Assembly (NCBI RefSeq): GCF_040215725.1
Contig: NZ_CP157968.1
Coordinates: 62,001-126,000, forward strand
Origin: Rhizobium sp. ZPR4
GTDB taxonomy: Bacteria; Pseudomonadota; Alphaproteobacteria; Rhizobiales; Rhizobiaceae
Direction: 5' to 3'
Length of the DNA stretch: 64,000 nucleotides
The notes beneath the pieces were generated by a model, which saw only the letters and a list, made by a program, of their open reading frames with translations, did no database searches and was not told where the DNA came from. A program made the position numbers and the translations under genes. Numbering within the stretch: position 1 is the stretch's first letter; each line of letters begins with the position of its first letter. This document shows, piece by piece, positions 62,145 through 64,000 of this stretch.

Positions 62145-62582
62145 ATGAAGGTCAGGCAGCATCTCTGGTTTCGGCATGACATGGAAAAAGCGATCGAACT
62201 CTATACGACGCTCATCCCTGGTTCGGCATCCGGATGGATCTCGAACATACTAACCGACCAACCGAATGGGCCGGCGGGCAGCGTAAAGTTTGCTGGCTTC
62301 AAACTCGGAAACCGCTCCTATATGGGATTCGAGGCCGGACCATTCGATCGCTTGGAGCATAGTTCTTCCATCACCATCGAGTGTGCAACGGAAGACGAGG
62401 CGAACCGTTTGCGTCATGCACTGGGAAAGGATTGCCCGGATGATCGCGGCGGAGTGAGAGATCCTTGGGGCATATATTGGCAATTCCGGGTCAAGTCACG
62501 GAATACCGACGTCGGAACATCTGCCAAATCTCAATCTGAACGCGGCGTCGTTGCCGCAAAATCGCAACCCGCCGCAGCCTGA
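62145..62582 (+). CDS. VOC-family (PhnB-like) protein
   Basis: 145 aa. Begins MKVRQHLWFRHDMEKAIELYTTLIPG, continues SVKFAGFKLGNRSYMGFEAG and DPWGIYWQFRV, a pattern of the PhnB/3-demethylubiquinone-methyltransferase-like subgroup of the glyoxalase superfamily. These are dimeric, sometimes metal-free, and of mostly unknown function. The C-terminal 25 residues are polar and may be disordered. AGAAAGCGAGACACC precedes the start. No linked partner. Confidence 0.8.
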   Translation: MKVRQHLWFRHDMEKAIELYTTLIPGSASGWISNILTDQPNGPAGSVKFAGFKLGNRSYMGFEAGPFDRLEHSSSITIECATEDEANRLRHALGKDCPDDRGGVRDPWGIYWQFRVKSRNTDVGTSAKSQSERGVVAAKSQPAAA

Positions 62583-62723
62583 AAGGGCGAGCGGCGCCGG
62601 ATCATCATAAAGTCTGACAGTAGCGGCAAACGCGTCCCTTTCAGCCAGTCGAAAGCATGCGCTGCCGTGATGCAGGCGGAGGCCGAACCACACTCGGCTT
62701 CCGCTTATGCGCCATTTTGAGCG

Positions 62724-63095
62724 TCAGCCGATAACCGGGCAGCCGCGTCGATTGCCGAAGACCATGCGGTCGGGGCCGCCATCGTTCCAGCCGCGAACGA
62801 CGATGCGCCGTCCGTTGCTGTCGATCGAATCGATGCGACGGAAGCCTTCCGCCCGTGCGGCGCGCATGAGATCGCGTCTGTCGCAGCCCCGATCACGATC
62901 ACGATCCCAGCCTCTGTCACGGTCCCAGCCACGCGGCGGACCTCTCCAGTCCCGACCCTGGTCACGCTGCCAGGGTGGCGGTGCATCACCATCATCGCCG
63001 CCGTAATACTGCGCCGAAGCGACAGACGTCATCAGTTGCAACGCGGCCAATCCGACTACGGCAACACGCGAAATCCGTACCAAACCTTGAAGCAT
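62724..63095 (-). CDS. Exported small Arg/Asp-rich protein
   Basis: 123 aa. Signal peptide MLQGLVRISRVAVVGLAALQ with cleavage near SVASAQYYGG, then a repeat rich in Trp, Asp, Arg and Gly (QRDQGRDWRGPPRGWDRDRG and DRDRDRG), then a short folded end with two cysteines (DRGCDRRDL and NRRGCPVIG) that could pair. ATG 63095 chosen to give a clean signal peptide; ATG 63110 is also possible. It resembles periplasmic hydrophilic proteins of rhizobia; function unknown. Confidence 0.65.
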   Translation of the reverse strand: MLQGLVRISRVAVVGLAALQLMTSVASAQYYGGDDGDAPPPWQRDQGRDWRGPPRGWDRDRGWDRDRDRGCDRRDLMRAARAEGFRRIDSIDSNGRRIVVRGWNDGGPDRMVFGNRRGCPVIG

Positions 63096-63230
63096 TTCCC
63101 TTACCCCCATTTCCTGTCCTGTAGACGAGGATAGAGATACGCCGATTCGCATGAACTCTGCCTGAACGCGGCCGGAGCCAGATTGAGCGCCGCGCTGCGG
63201 CAAGATCGCAGCGCTTCTGCACGACATGCC

Positions 63231-63845
63231 TCAGCTGAAGGGAAAGGCACGAAACTCATCACTCTCCTCGGCGCGGGCCGACAGCGCATGAAGGCGCGGA
63301 CAAGCCCTGACATCGAGGGCATCGGGTAGCATCTCGCGCGTGAAGCGAAGCGCGACGGCACTGGTGATATCCGCCTGGAGCGGCCGTGTACCGAAAAGCC
63401 AGGAATCGGCCTGCGGCATCTCCACCTCCAGCAGGCGATATGCCGCGGCAAGCTGGCTATGAACCCGATCGAGCCAAGGCTGATGCTGCTTTTCCATGGG
63501 GCGCAGATTATGCTCATAGACGATCTGAACCGTCTTTTCACACGCCGCCAGTGCAAGACCGATGATCCGCAGAGACCGAGCATGAGCCCGCGGATCGAGG
63601 GGCATGAGGCTATGTCCGGGCACAGCAATGCGTTCGGCATGCTCAAGCATAAGGCTCGAATCCATCAAGACGATTCCATCATCGGTGACGAGTGACGGGG
63701 CTTTCACGACGGGATTGATATCAGCAAAAGCATCGAAGGCGCTGAAAACAGAAAGCGGCTCATGCACGAATGCTATATCGAGCGCGCGTAGCGAGATCGC
63801 CACGCGCCTGACAAAAGGCGAATCCAGCATTCCGATCAGTCTCAT
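63231..63845 (-). CDS. Glutathione S-transferase family protein
   Basis: 204 aa. Thioredoxin-like N-terminal domain with SPFVRRVAISLRAL at the active site (serine at about residue 9) and VKAPSLV cis-proline, then the helical C-terminal domain (LFGTRPLQADITSAVAL). The ATG at 63845 is preferred; a GTG three codons earlier is possible. Its start overlaps the end of an upstream frame that runs off the window (63842-64000), suggesting an operon. Confidence 0.87.
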   Translation of the reverse strand: MRLIGMLDSPFVRRVAISLRALDIAFVHEPLSVFSAFDAFADINPVVKAPSLVTDDGIVLMDSSLMLEHAERIAVPGHSLMPLDPRAHARSLRIIGLALAACEKTVQIVYEHNLRPMEKQHQPWLDRVHSQLAAAYRLLEVEMPQADSWLFGTRPLQADITSAVALRFTREMLPDALDVRACPRLHALSARAEESDEFRAFPFS

Positions 63846-64000
63846 CTCCACCACCGTCTCTTTCTTTGTACAGGCGCATGAAGCGCGCCGCGATCCGATG
63901 AGGAATAGTAGTCGTGGGCGAACGGCTGTTGCCAGTGGCCGAAAAAGCCATTACCGCAAGGATCATGCCAAAGAATGCCAATCCGCTTGTCGTCATCGCC
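63842..64000 (-). CDS. Possible 3' end of a gene running off the window
   Basis: An open frame without start enters from the right edge and ends in a TGA that overlaps the glutathione transferase start (ATGA). The visible 52 residues read like a protein end (RIGILWHDPCGNGFFGHWQQ is part of it). I do not recognise the family. The coupling geometry is the main support. Confidence 0.35.
   Translation of the reverse strand, partial: GDDDKRIGILWHDPCGNGFFGHWQQPFAHDYYSSSDRGALHAPVQRKRRWWR

Noticed and set aside
63760..63996. 78-codon minus-strand frame at the right edge beginning MTTSGLAFFGM
   Set aside because: It overlaps the first 29 codons of the glutathione transferase in another frame; the frame ending at 63842 with ATGA coupling is the better candidate.
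1..64000. CRISPR arrays, tRNA or rRNA genes, complete insertion sequences
   Set aside because: I found no regularly spaced repeats, no cloverleaf-like segment I could support and no transposase gene with terminal repeats.

Overview
The window reads as GC-rich DNA from an alphaproteobacterium of the Rhizobiales (Rhizobium/Agrobacterium group). The reasons are the density of sugar and amino-acid ABC importers, each next to its own LacI, GntR, RpiR or TetR-type regulator, many stop/start overlaps of the ATGA type, a short second FtsZ of the kind known from Sinorhizobium, and a palindromic intergenic repeat at 39941-40044 that looks like the interspersed repeats of rhizobial genomes. There is no rRNA, tRNA, ribosomal protein or replication gene, so an accessory replicon or chromid is likely, but that is inference.

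Layout. (1) 26-7736: LacI regulator, glycoside hydrolase family 2 enzyme, a CUT1 sugar importer (binding protein and two permeases), a decayed ATPase stub and a truncated RpiR regulator. (2) 7929-15757: a six-gene minus-strand operon (RbsA/RbsC/RbsB-like importer, inositol-dehydrogenase-like oxidoreductase, two TIM-barrel isomerases) with a divergent LacI gene. (3) 16662-29516: a large catabolic locus with a LacI regulator, an esterase and an oxidoreductase on the minus strand, diverging from a ten-gene plus-strand operon: CUT1 importer, two TIM-barrel isomerases around an oxidoreductase, an alpha/beta hydrolase, a ribulose-phosphate-epimerase-like enzyme, a ROK kinase and an MsmK/UgpC-type ATPase. 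(4) 29789-36074: membrane-anchored AraC regulator, secreted serine hydrolase, lyase-like secreted protein, L,D-transpeptidase and small or broken genes. (5) 36215-41762: GntR regulator, fused NanE-NanK enzyme and a third CUT1 importer. (6) 41834-51178: a LivGFHM importer diverging from a GntR gene followed by four small catabolic genes, a LivK-like binding protein and a FAD amine oxidase. (7) 51352-56262: two SfnB/DszC-like flavin enzymes around a short FtsZ, plus an orphan binding protein. (8) 56448-64000: TetR/P450 pair, membrane-type dipeptidase, AraC regulator, small proteins, a VOC protein and a glutathione transferase.

How it fits together. Three CUT1 importers (4217-7313, 20015-23128, 38591-41762) have binding protein and permeases, but only one intact CUT1-type ATPase gene (28431-29516) is present; the first importer keeps only a stub of its own. 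The shared-ATPase arrangement is an inference. The strongest candidate for an undescribed pathway is region 3: two Gfo/Idh/MocA oxidoreductases, two xylose-isomerase-like barrels, two different ester or lactone hydrolases, an epimerase-like enzyme and a kinase behind one importer. This fits oxidation (3-keto type) breakdown of an esterified or otherwise modified sugar, although the substrate cannot be read from the sequence. The second candidate is the 45388-51178 operon, whose gene combination I cannot assign to a known route.
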